Of a stretch of 55,023 bases of DNA, positions 1-8,666 are shown piece after piece. Every line of letters starts with the position of its first letter. Position 1 is the stretch's first letter. Under the pieces are notes generated by a model, which worked only from the letters and a program-made list of their open reading frames with translations, had not been told where the DNA came from and ran no database searches. This DNA is from Candidatus Woesearchaeota archaeon (lineage in GTDB: Archaea > Nanobdellota > Nanobdellia > SCGC-AAA011-G17 > GW2011-AR20). The position numbers and the translations under genes were made by a program. The DNA is taken from contig JAGVZQ010000004.1 of NCBI GenBank assembly GCA_018302465.1, positions 1-55,023 on the forward strand, read 5' to 3'.

Positions 1-28
1 TAAGCTATTATGTTACTATCTATAAAGT

Positions 29-283
29 TCATCTAAACATACCCTCATTTAAAATATCCATCTGCTCAGCTGTAAGGTTATTTTTAGGTTTCAACTTAGT
101 TGTTTTCTTAAACATTTCTTCTAAATCATTCATGTCAACTTCTCTAGAAGACCTTAAAAACAGCCCTTTATCTTTTTCAATAAATACAACCCTATCTCCC
201 CCCATAAAGCCATATTTTTTTCTAAAGATTTCAGGTATTGTTACCTGTCCCCTTTCAGTTATTTTAGATATTTCAAATTTCAT
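29..283 (-). CDS. SpoVT-AbrB family antitoxin/DNA-binding protein (start MKFEISKITERGQVTIP; partner probably off the left edge)
   Basis: AbrB motif 'ITERGQVTIPEIFRKKYGF'; ATG at 283 directly follows a palindrome and TATA-like region, so the longer annotated start is unlikely. Confidence 0.8.
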   Translation of the reverse strand: MKFEISKITERGQVTIPEIFRKKYGFMGGDRVVFIEKDKGLFLRSSREVDMNDLEEMFKKTTKLKPKNNLTAEQMDILNEGMFR

Positions 284-292
284 AGTAAGAAT

Positions 293-310
293 AATAAGAA
301 TTTTCTTATT
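293..310. promoter_or_regulatory. Palindromic operator AATAAGAA-tt-TTCTTATT between TATA-like region and AbrB start
   Basis: Perfect 8-bp arms, 2-nt spacer, about 10 bp upstream of ATG. Confidence 0.55.
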
Positions 311-496
311 TATAAAATTTTCTAAAGGATCAAGCTTCCTCAATATTATCTTTAACTCCAGATTAAGTTATTTAATTATCACTACAAGAAACAAAATATC
401 TGAATATTTGTAGCTATAACTTATTTTATGGTAAAATTAGCACAAGAACTGTAAAAAGAAAGAAATAACACAGACCGGGGAAATTTTTATATATAT

Positions 497-715
497 TTAT
501 GCTTCCTCTACTTTAATACAATCAACAGGGCAGACTTCCTCAGCTTCTTTATTATTGCCTATATCTTTAACTATTTTATTCTTAGCTATAGCTTTAATTT
601 CTCCCTTAAACTCTCCACTAGTCTCCTCTTTAACCTCAAAATTTTCAGGACAAGTAGCTTCACAAGCTCCACATCCTATACAAGTAGCTTTATCAACTTC
701 AACTTTATATGGCAT
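497..715 (-). CDS. 4Fe-4S ferredoxin
   Basis: CIGCGACEATCP ... EVCPVDCIKVE. Confidence 0.9.
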   Translation of the reverse strand: MPYKVEVDKATCIGCGACEATCPENFEVKEETSGEFKGEIKAIAKNKIVKDIGNNKEAEEVCPVDCIKVEEA

Positions 716-733
716 CTTAACCTCTTACCAGAA

Positions 734-937
734 CTATTGAACAATCTTTATCTTAGGCTTGCCACTATCTCTTAAATTTCTTAGTTCAAAATCTTTAATA
801 TTATTTTTTTTAGCCCATTCTTTTGCCTTTTCTTCAGACTTGAATGCCCTTGGTTTCGTTCTTTTGGCTCTCCTTATATGCTTTATATGAGTAGCTGTAT
901 ATAATCTCCTTTTAGCCCTGGTATGTATTTTTTTCAT
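734..937 (-). CDS. Small basic conserved-looking protein, unknown function
   Basis: 67 aa, Lys/Arg-rich ORF with promoter-like upstream region. Confidence 0.6.
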   Translation of the reverse strand: MKKIHTRAKRRLYTATHIKHIRRAKRTKPRAFKSEEKAKEWAKKNNIKDFELRNLRDSGKPKIKIVQ

Positions 938-978
938 ACTACTCTACTTATTAGTATGGTTTTTAAAGCTTTTTATAG

Positions 979-1069
979 ACTATATGTAAGGGAAAGAATT
1001 AATAATAATTGTTTTCATCAACCATGCGCATTTGAACATTATTAATGGAAGCTTTGTTTTGGAAGCTAA
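979..1069 (-). pseudogene. 3'-end remnant (scar 1) of the 3206-4222 gene
   Basis: 1022-1069 is identical to 3269-3316 (48 bp); similarity extends to about 979 with a few mismatches and one 1-bp deletion. Confidence 0.85.
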
Positions 1070-1653
1070 CCGGCAGTTTCAACAATTTTGTTATATATTT
1101 TTTTTGGATATTTTCTAGCATAATTTATTAACTTTTTTTTGTTTATTCTTTTTTTAAATTCTTTTAATAAACCTTTATCTATTTTTTGCTTGAAATAAAT
1201 TAAATCTATAAATGTTTTTTCTATATCTGAAACAGGAATATAAATATTTCCTTCTTTTGTATAATCGATGCCAAAGAAATACCTTGGAGAAATCCTATGT
1301 AGCATTACATTATTTTCATTTACACTTCTAATCCCCTGTCTTATTTTCCCTGTTGTTATAATGATAGGTATTGTTTCCTGTTCCCATAGATTGTGAATAC
1401 TTAATGCTGATTGCAATCCTATATATGATGGCTTAAAACAGAATACTGATATGATAGGATCATCATTTATGGAATAATAGCCTCTTGTTACCCTTTTAAT
1501 CTCTCCCTTGTTTATCATATTATTTATCATTAAATATATATATTTTTCATTTCCGTTTTGTTTTTGTATAAATCTCTTTAAGGAATTTATATCTACTATA
1601 TTATTCTTTTTGAAGAAATTTCTTATATCCTGAATATACTTTACTTTACCCAT
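1066..1653 (-). CDS. AbiEi-type antitoxin/transcriptional regulator
   Basis: N-terminal wHTH, AbiEi-like 'GYYSI...PSYIGLQSALSIHNL...'; paired with AbiEii-like NTase. Confidence 0.75.
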   Translation of the reverse strand: MGKVKYIQDIRNFFKKNNIVDINSLKRFIQKQNGNEKYIYLMINNMINKGEIKRVTRGYYSINDDPIISVFCFKPSYIGLQSALSIHNLWEQETIPIIITTGKIRQGIRSVNENNVMLHRISPRYFFGIDYTKEGNIYIPVSDIEKTFIDLIYFKQKIDKGLLKEFKKRINKKKLINYARKYPKKIYNKIVETAG

Positions 1654-2282
1654 CTTTCAATATAGTCCAACATATTTTTTGTTGTTGGCGTGACTCCCGT
1701 GATTATTATTGCTTTAAGATTTTGTTCATCTGTTGAGGGTTCAAATTTCTTAATAAAATCTTTTAATTTTTCTTTTATTTTTTTGTTTTCTTTAATATAT
1801 CTTAACAAGAAAAAGAGGTCATATAAATCCCTTATTTTCTTTCTTTCTATGTAAGTATTTATTTTTTCTTCAACTAAATCATCGGGAGATAATGTAAAAA
1901 TATTGATTAGATTTCCTTCTGAAGTTTCATATTCTTTTAGGAAAGGATTTTTTATTGCTTTGAATAAAGCTTCAAATCTCACAATGGATGTATTAAATTT
2001 TAATGTTGAATATAAAGAGTTTTCTTTTATCCTTTTTTTGCTGACTGAAAACCCATTTTTTTCTAAAGTTAAAAATAAGGCGTTTATTTTTTCTGTATCT
2101 TTTTTGATATACATATCTATATCTTCTGAGAACCTATTCCCTTCATAGCACCTCCAAATCGCTGTTCCACCATGAATCACCGCACTTGGAAAAAATTCAT
2201 ATATAGTTTCCACTATTAAATCTTGGGCATAAGCTATATCCTTGTGTATTTTTCTTTTAAGTTTTAATTGTATTGGTAACAT
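1641..2282 (-). CDS. AbiEii-type nucleotidyltransferase toxin
   Basis: 'VIHGGTAIWRCYEGNRFSEDIDMYI' NTase motif. Confidence 0.85.
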   Translation of the reverse strand: MLPIQLKLKRKIHKDIAYAQDLIVETIYEFFPSAVIHGGTAIWRCYEGNRFSEDIDMYIKKDTEKINALFLTLEKNGFSVSKKRIKENSLYSTLKFNTSIVRFEALFKAIKNPFLKEYETSEGNLINIFTLSPDDLVEEKINTYIERKKIRDLYDLFFLLRYIKENKKIKEKLKDFIKKFEPSTDEQNLKAIIITGVTPTTKNMLDYIERWVK

Positions 2283-2331
2283 ATTGATTAACCTAAATTA
2301 TATATATCTATAAGTTTGGTTTATTTATATA

Positions 2332-2387
2332 CTTTTCTATTCTTTCATCGAACCATATGCATTTGAATAGAGTTAATGGGAGCTTTA
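2332..2387 (-). pseudogene. 3'-end remnant (scar 2) of a divergent paralogue of the 3206-4222 gene
   Basis: Minus strand encodes KLPLTLFKCIWFDERIE vs KLPLIMFKCAWFDENNYFE; 2332-2345 'cttttctattcttt' identical to 3211-3224 downstream flank. Confidence 0.75.
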
Positions 2388-2684
2388 TATGCCAGATTCT
2401 ATTTCTTTGTTGAGATCTTCTATAGAGTACTCAGATTTGTAACCGTGTTCAACTAAGTACTGTTCCATCTCCCATATTGTTGTTTCCGCACGATGTGATG
2501 CTTCGGATAATGTTATTTTTCCCTCTTTGTATTTTTGAGCCATCTTATTTTTTATTAAATCCTTATATCCAATAAACACTAATTTCCTGATTATACTGCT
2601 TCTATCAGTTATCTCTTCCTTGCTCAAGCTTTCTATTTTCTTCAGAAAGTCTGTACTCAACCTTATTCCTATTGCTTGATTCAT
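2385..2684 (-). CDS. UPF0175-like antitoxin (RHH-type N-terminus)
   Basis: 'GIRLSTDFLKKIESLSKEEITDRSSIIRKLVFIGYKDL ... LSEASHRAETTIWEMEQYL'. Confidence 0.7.
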   Translation of the reverse strand: MNQAIGIRLSTDFLKKIESLSKEEITDRSSIIRKLVFIGYKDLIKNKMAQKYKEGKITLSEASHRAETTIWEMEQYLVEHGYKSEYSIEDLNKEIESGI

Positions 2685-3178
2685 TTTTCAACCTCCAGGT
2701 TTATTTGATCCAGCACAACATTGGAAAACCAGCCAATTTTCCTTAGCCCTGAGATGCATTCTTCTACTTTTTTCTTATCTATCAATTTTTTCTTATAAAG
2801 TTTTATTATAATTGCAGGTGTTCCTATTATATTTATTTCCAGTAATAATTTCTTTTTTCTTACATTATCATCATCTGTGGCTATAACCTCCGCCTTTTCC
2901 TGCCAATAAAGTGCTATTGCTTCAGCTTCCCCTCCTTGTATATTGAATTGATTAGCTTTTTTGATAAGGCCTTTATTCTTTATCTTCCTGACACTTATCT
3001 TTTTTTCTTTGATTAAATTTATTATTATAGGAACTTCTGGAAATTTTCTTTCTTTTCCTTTAATAATCTCTTCGTACACTAATTCTGGAATAGCAGCTTC
3101 TTTAAAATAAACACAGCTTTTTTCTAATATTGATAATTTGGCCAAATGGATTAAAACCATGCTATCTTTTATTATCAT
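2681..3178 (-). CDS. DUF3368-like PIN toxin
   Basis: 'IIKDSMVLIHLAKL ... GGEAEAIALYWQEKAEVIATDDDNVRK'. Confidence 0.8.
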   Translation of the reverse strand: MIIKDSMVLIHLAKLSILEKSCVYFKEAAIPELVYEEIIKGKERKFPEVPIIINLIKEKKISVRKIKNKGLIKKANQFNIQGGEAEAIALYWQEKAEVIATDDDNVRKKKLLLEINIIGTPAIIIKLYKKKLIDKKKVEECISGLRKIGWFSNVVLDQINLEVEK

Positions 3179-3205
3179 TGTATTATATTGTGCACATTGT
3201 ATTAT

Positions 3206-4222
3206 TTAAGCTTTTCTATTCTTTACTACATGCAGCGGAAAGAATTCAAAATAATTGTTTTCATCAAACCATGCGCATTTGAACATTATTAATGGAAGCT
3301 TTGTTTTGGAAGCTAATGCTAAAGCATAGATTGTTAATTGATGAATTGGATTTTCTTTGTTAGCATTAGGCTTGTAATCTAGGATGTGGATTAAGTTGTT
3401 TCTTATTTGCAGAATATCTATATGTCCTGTTATTGGAGTTTTGAAGTCTTTTGAATTTAAATTAAAACTTCTTGAATTAAAATATAATAAATCATCATGA
3501 GTTAAATATATTGGTATTTCTGCTGCTATTGTTGTTGAATCATTAATTATAAAAAAATCCTGAACTGATTGATGCCTGTCTTTATTTGTTTTTGCCAAAT
3601 TTAATGCTAGTTTTGTTAATCTGTTTGCCAAGTTTTGTTTACTTAAAGGATTAATGGTTAATGTTTTAAAATCTGTCTGTGATGCCCTGTCTGATTTTTC
3701 CTTTATTTCATGATTTGGCTTGAAAATATGATGCGGAAATTCTTTTGTTGAGATTTTTTCTAAATATAATTTTAATCTTTGGAATTTTTCGTTGTTGTTT
3801 GTTAAATAATTTAATTTGAAATTGTGAATTTGATATTTGTAATTTAAGTTGTTGTGGAGGAATTCGCAGCTTGAAATTAGCTCTTCTGGAGAAAATTGCA
3901 CCTTTGCTTCTTTTTTTAACCTGTTGAAAGTTGTAATAGTTTTGAATTCGTTGATCCAGTTGGAGATTGTTTTTTGAGACGGTCTTGGAGTTGTTTTTAA
4001 TAGTTTTTGTATTCTTGTTTGGGAATAACCAAGATTATACAAAGAAAGGGTCTTTAGAATTGTTTGGATAGGGTATGTTTTTTCCTTTAATGGCTGTTTG
4101 GTGAAAATGTTACTGCAGTTTTTGCATTTATATTGTTGAATAATCTGTTGCTGGTTTTTTCTTGTTCCCTTCTTTATTATTGTTCCAGAGTCACATTTAG
4201 GACAAATTATTTTTTCTTGCAT
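3206..4222 (-). CDS. InsA-like zinc ribbon + HTH fused to a RecB/Cas4-like PD-(D/E)XK nuclease domain
   Basis: CPKCDSG-X15-CKNC zinc ribbon; HTH 'LGYSQTRIQKLLKT'; 'TGHIDILQIRNNLIHILDYKPN...QLTIYALALA' nuclease core. Confidence 0.7.
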   Translation of the reverse strand: MQEKIICPKCDSGTIIKKGTRKNQQQIIQQYKCKNCSNIFTKQPLKEKTYPIQTILKTLSLYNLGYSQTRIQKLLKTTPRPSQKTISNWINEFKTITTFNRLKKEAKVQFSPEELISSCEFLHNNLNYKYQIHNFKLNYLTNNNEKFQRLKLYLEKISTKEFPHHIFKPNHEIKEKSDRASQTDFKTLTINPLSKQNLANRLTKLALNLAKTNKDRHQSVQDFFIINDSTTIAAEIPIYLTHDDLLYFNSRSFNLNSKDFKTPITGHIDILQIRNNLIHILDYKPNANKENPIHQLTIYALALASKTKLPLIMFKCAWFDENNYFEFFPLHVVKNRKA

Positions 4223-4283
4223 TAACTTATCTTATTTTGAACATATTTTTTAAGAATTTATGTTGATTAATGTGTATTTTAGG

Positions 4284-4331
4284 TCATGAGAATTACTAGA
4301 ATTTGGCAGGATTTTGGCTGAAAAGGCTTAA
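4284..4331. repeat. Imperfect copy of the region downstream of the LamG gene
   Basis: 'tcatgagaattactagaatttgg..attttggctgaaaaggctta' resembles 5314-5390. Confidence 0.55.
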
Positions 4332-4333
4332 TT

Positions 4334-4528
4334 TTATGGTTTCCGCTTAATCTCCAGGTAAAATTTTGTAGAAATTTTAGAGTTTCTTGCATTTTTTATT
4401 TGTGAATTAATCAAAATATTCTGTTGTTTACTCCAAACCTTGTCTGGATTTTTTTTAACAAAGTCTGCCCAATAGTCTACAAAATTTATTCTATCTTCTT
4501 TATTGGTTTTACCGGGTTTAAGTCTCAT
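4334..4528 (-). CDS. Small partner protein of NTase module, unknown
   Basis: Overlaps the 3' end of the upstream NTase ORF by 11 nt. Confidence 0.5.
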   Translation of the reverse strand: MRLKPGKTNKEDRINFVDYWADFVKKNPDKVWSKQQNILINSQIKNARNSKISTKFYLEIKRKP

Positions 4529-5144
4529 TTTCTATTAATTTTTTATACTTTCTTATTTTATCATAACTCAGCTTATCTTTAAATAGTTTCTCTAGATGTC
4601 TTGCATCTTCCATGTCCTTGTCCGATTTCAGGCAATATTTTTTGAAAGCAATTTGTCTTTCCAAAGAAGATATTTTTAAATCTTCTTTCCCAATTATCAC
4701 CTTAATTCTGTCTTTGAAAGATTCTTTTTGTGACTTCTTTAAAGCGAATTTTACTTCCATATTTGGAATTGTTTCTTTGCTTTTTGCAAATCTCACTCCT
4801 AAGTTATTCTTTAGATAATCGTATATTTCTTTTTCATCTTCTGTGTTTAAACACCAAAAATTAGCTTTTTTTAATTCTTTGTATAACTTAATGAAAACTT
4901 CTTTATCTAATTCTTCTATAAAAATATCTATATCTTCTGTTGCTCTCGACCTCCCCAAAAGTATAGATACATATCCGCTAATTATAACATAATCTGAGTG
5001 TTTTTCTAATACTTTGATGAATTTTATCACAAATTTATCTAATTCATTTAATTCCTTATCTAGTTTTATAGTGTTGTTTATAAATTCCATTTCTTCCTTA
5101 TTATCTATTTTTGAGTTATATAAATCTTTAGACATTTTAATCAA
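4518..5144 (-). CDS. Nucleotidyltransferase-fold protein (TA-like)
   Basis: 'DYVIISGYVSILLGRSRATEDIDIFIEELD'. Confidence 0.75.
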   Translation of the reverse strand: MIKMSKDLYNSKIDNKEEMEFINNTIKLDKELNELDKFVIKFIKVLEKHSDYVIISGYVSILLGRSRATEDIDIFIEELDKEVFIKLYKELKKANFWCLNTEDEKEIYDYLKNNLGVRFAKSKETIPNMEVKFALKKSQKESFKDRIKVIIGKEDLKISSLERQIAFKKYCLKSDKDMEDARHLEKLFKDKLSYDKIRKYKKLIENET

Positions 5145-5313
5145 TATATTGTTGGGAGACTATCTTAAATGATTTTAAATTTCTTAAATTAAAATTATAA
5201 TTTGATAGTTAAGCTTTATAGGTGTTAAAACGTTTGATATATTTTAAAAAAACAAGATTTTAAAAAAATATTGAACAAAATAAGGGATTAAGTAATGAAT
5301 ATTACTGGGAAAA

Positions 5314-5390
5314 GTCATGGAAATTACTAGTAATTTGGATCATGAATATTACTAAGAATTTTGACTTGTTTGGGCTAGGAAGGCTAAAGA
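5314..5390. repeat. Copies of the 'tcatgRaWattactaRgaatttKg' motif upstream of the NTase module
   Basis: tcatggaaattactagtaatttgg and tcatgaatattactaagaatttt in tandem; third partial copy at 5294. Confidence 0.55.
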
Positions 5391-5406
5391 ATGGGGTTTG
5401 GGGGGT

Positions 5407-7074
5407 TTAATTACTCCGATTAATAATCAAAAAGCTTCCAGAATTAATTATTATCTTATCCCCTGAACCATCAAGAATTAACTGGCTTATTGTTAAATTG
5501 CTGTTGTTCAAATAAATCTTAGCGCCTACTTTTACAGTTAGATTAGAGTAGCTTGAAACATTATTCAAAAAATGAATATTAGTATTATTTCCTGCAGTAG
5601 CGCATCCATATTTAGACTCTAAATTCCCAGCACAAGCAAAACCACAGCTGTTTGTTCCTGAAGTGCTGTTATAATTTGAATTTAAAGGTTTGTTTGTACA
5701 TGTATTCTGTGTTGCTGAAGTAGATCCAGCAGTGCAGTAATAACCTACTGTGCATGCTCCATTACATGTAGCTGCTGTTTGGCTTGTTGAGCTTCCATAA
5801 TATCCTGCTGAGCATTGCCCGGTGCATGCTGAAGTAGTCAATGTTGTAGTTGAGCCGTAAGTTCCTGCAGGACATGCTGTAGCACTTGAACTTCCTGTTG
5901 GGCAATACTTGCCAGTTCCACAAACATTCTGTGTTGCTGAAGTAGATCCAGCAGTGCAATAATAACCTGCTGTGCATTGTCCATTACATGTTGCTGCTGT
6001 CTGCCCTGTTGATGAACCATAATATCCTGCTGTACATTGCCCATTTCCTGTTGAAGCTGAGTTTGTTGTTGTACTACAATAATATCCTGCTGCACATGCA
6101 TATCTTGAATTATCATTATCAGGACTGTAATATCCTGCACCTGCTACTGAACAAGTTCCTGACTGACAATTATAATAGCCAGCATTTCCTACACAATCTG
6201 ATAATGCATCTGATGTTGTAGCTCCAGCTGTATCTGAATTTGAGGGACAAGCATATCTACTAGGATCATTAGTTGGAGAATAATATCCATCACCAACATT
6301 AGTACAACTATCACTAGATAAATACTGTCCAGCCCCACAAAGGGGATTCATTCCAGACCCGCTGTTATATAAAGAACTCACTTCAGCAGCAGTTAAAGCT
6401 TTATTCCAAACTGCAACTTCATCAACTGTCCCTTGAACCCAGAATGTGTTTGGGGGAGCCCATGTAGCCGAAACATAATTAGTATGGCTCAAATTTGAAA
6501 CTGGAGCAGTTGCTGCCTGTGAGGCAGAAGCTACATTGTTTTTATACACAATCATATTAGTACCATCATAAGTCCAAACTACATGTTGCCATGAACCATA
6601 ATCCACAATGAAGTCTGTAAAAACTTTCCAGTTACTATTAGTATTATAATAACCATAATTATCATTAGCACCCTGATCAGTTATTGCAAAAACATACGAG
6701 AGGCTATTTGCTAAATCACCTCTAAAGAAAAGCCCTTGATAATCGATTGTATCCGTCGGTTTAATCCAAAGGCTAACACTCATTGATCCAGTAATAGCCA
6801 AGCTTGAGGAAGACATTGAAATATAATCACCATCCCCCCCAAAACTATAGCAGCCTCCCCCCAATTGACAGTCTGTGGTTGTGTAGGTAGCCCCACTAGC
6901 TGACCCATGAATACTACCATAATTATCATTTGCATTGCTATCATACGACCAATATGAAAGCAAGTTAGTAGTCAAAGCACCTTCAACAGTTCCAGCAAAA
7001 AACAAAGATAATAAAATAACAAAAGTAAGTAAAATTAACAAATTACTCTTATTAATAAGATTTATTTTAATCAT
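5407..7074 (-). CDS. Secreted LamG-domain protein with Cys-rich GCC2/GCC3-like repeats
   Basis: Signal peptide; LamG 'GLVLSYWSYDSNANDNYG-type ... VDEVAVWNKALTAAEVSSLYNSG'; repeated CxAGYYCTAGSTSATQNxC units. Confidence 0.75.
   Translation of the reverse strand: MIKINLINKSNLLILLTFVILLSLFFAGTVEGALTTNLLSYWSYDSNANDNYGSIHGSASGATYTTTDCQLGGGCYSFGGDGDYISMSSSSLAITGSMSVSLWIKPTDTIDYQGLFFRGDLANSLSYVFAITDQGANDNYGYYNTNSNWKVFTDFIVDYGSWQHVVWTYDGTNMIVYKNNVASASQAATAPVSNLSHTNYVSATWAPPNTFWVQGTVDEVAVWNKALTAAEVSSLYNSGSGMNPLCGAGQYLSSDSCTNVGDGYYSPTNDPSRYACPSNSDTAGATTSDALSDCVGNAGYYNCQSGTCSVAGAGYYSPDNDNSRYACAAGYYCSTTTNSASTGNGQCTAGYYGSSTGQTAATCNGQCTAGYYCTAGSTSATQNVCGTGKYCPTGSSSATACPAGTYGSTTTLTTSACTGQCSAGYYGSSTSQTAATCNGACTVGYYCTAGSTSATQNTCTNKPLNSNYNSTSGTNSCGFACAGNLESKYGCATAGNNTNIHFLNNVSSYSNLTVKVGAKIYLNNSNLTISQLILDGSGDKIIINSGSFLIINRSN
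5703..5972. repeat. Intragenic tandem repeat in LamG/Cys-rich gene
   Basis: 'attctgtgttgctgaagtagatccagcagtgcaRtaataacct' at about 5704 and 5930. Confidence 0.85.
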
Positions 7075-7231
7075 CCTCTTTTTTAAATAAAAATAAATAT
7101 ATTCAGTTCCTTATATAGTTTATTATAATGGGTTTTGTAACTTTCAAAGTTGATAAACATGAAAAGGTATAGGTGAATACTCTTCTCTTTACCCATATAT
7201 GTTTTTTTCATCTTCTCCATTTAACAACACA

Positions 7232-8479
7232 TTATTTTTCCAAAAGCAGCCATTTCCATAATGGGATGAATTTTACTGTTCCTTCTTCAACTTTGATTTC
7301 CTTTTCTTCGTTTTTTGTTATTAAAATGCCTTTTTTAACTTTAAATTTTTTCATGAATTCAGTTATGGATTTTAAATCCTCAAATCTTATTTTTTCCTGA
7401 TATTTGACTTCAATAGGCATATTGTCATGCACAACATCAACTTCATTTCCATTTTTCCAAAAAGAAACAGCTTTAAGATTGTTTATAACAACAGTCTCTG
7501 CCATTTTTCCAAAAAAGTCTTCTTCAATTTTTGGTTTGTATAGGTAAGTTAAGGCATTATCAGTAGGATATGCTCTTTTTCTTTTTCTTAAAGTTGTGCT
7601 GCCTTTTCTATAGTTTCCTAATAAATTTATCAAGAAACTTTCTTTTAAGTAAAAAATATAATTTTTTATTACTCTTCTGTCTTTATTGAATTGCTTGCTT
7701 AATGACAAATAGTCTATATACATTCCAGGGTTTGAAGCAATTAATTCTAAAAGTGTACTTAAAAATTCAGGGTCATCCAATTTAAACATTCTTGGTATGT
7801 CTTTATACACAATTTTATCTACAACTAAAGCTCTTATGTACTCTTTAAATTCCTTATCGCTTTCAAAAGAAAATGTTTCAGGAAACCCTCCTTTTTCTAT
7901 GTATTTTAATAAAAAGGGCTTGATTTTTGTTTCGTACTTAAATTCTTTTACTTTATTTATCTTTAGGTATTCTCTGAAAGTGAATGTGCTTAGATTAAAT
8001 TCAAAAATTCTTCCAGCCAATGTTTCTTTTGTTTTTTTCCTTATAAATAAAGATTCAGAGCCAGATATTATAAATTTAAGTTTTGGGTATAAGTCATAGT
8101 ATTTTTTTATTTCATTTTCCCAATTACCGCATTTTTGTATTTCATCGAGGAAGATGTAAACTTTTTCTTCCCTAAAATCTTTCTTGTGTATCTCTTTATA
8201 AATTTCTATTACTTCCCCTATTTTTATGATGTTTTCATCAAATGAAATGAATAATATATTTTCAGTATTTACTTTTTTATCTATTAAATTTTGAATAAGC
8301 TGGTATATAGTTGTGGTTTTTCCTACTCTTCTTAATCCCGTAATTGCTACTATAAATTTCTTATCTATATATTTTTCTATTTCTTTATAGCTATCTCTTT
8401 TAAATGGTAAGGCTAGTTCTGAATCAACCTTGCCTTTAATCCACCAATGATTGAATTCTTCCAGTTTGACTTTTTCCAT
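7232..8479 (-). CDS. AAA_14/DUF4143 ATPase
   Basis: Walker A 'AITGLRRVGKTTTIYQL', 'YIFLDEIQKCGNWENEIKKYYDLYPKLKFIISGSES'. Confidence 0.9.
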   Translation of the reverse strand: MEKVKLEEFNHWWIKGKVDSELALPFKRDSYKEIEKYIDKKFIVAITGLRRVGKTTTIYQLIQNLIDKKVNTENILFISFDENIIKIGEVIEIYKEIHKKDFREEKVYIFLDEIQKCGNWENEIKKYYDLYPKLKFIISGSESLFIRKKTKETLAGRIFEFNLSTFTFREYLKINKVKEFKYETKIKPFLLKYIEKGGFPETFSFESDKEFKEYIRALVVDKIVYKDIPRMFKLDDPEFLSTLLELIASNPGMYIDYLSLSKQFNKDRRVIKNYIFYLKESFLINLLGNYRKGSTTLRKRKRAYPTDNALTYLYKPKIEEDFFGKMAETVVINNLKAVSFWKNGNEVDVVHDNMPIEVKYQEKIRFEDLKSITEFMKKFKVKKGILITKNEEKEIKVEEGTVKFIPLWKWLLLEK

Positions 8480-8666
8480 TTTTATATAAATACATCAGAA
8501 TGTACATATTTATAAACTTTGTGGTCATCAGAATGTACATATCTTAATCTCATATAAAGGGAAACTTTTACAAATTATTTCCCTTTATATAATACCTATT
8601 TTATATGTTTCAAAACGTACATATTTTCAATTAAAATAAATGGTATTTTCAAGATTTATCCACTTT

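Noticed and set aside
5762-6221. ORFs on both strands inside the LamG gene (5762-5977, 5838-6140, 5988-6221)
   Set aside because: Low-complexity shadow frames of the repeat-rich coding sequence; no RBS/promoter or plausible composition
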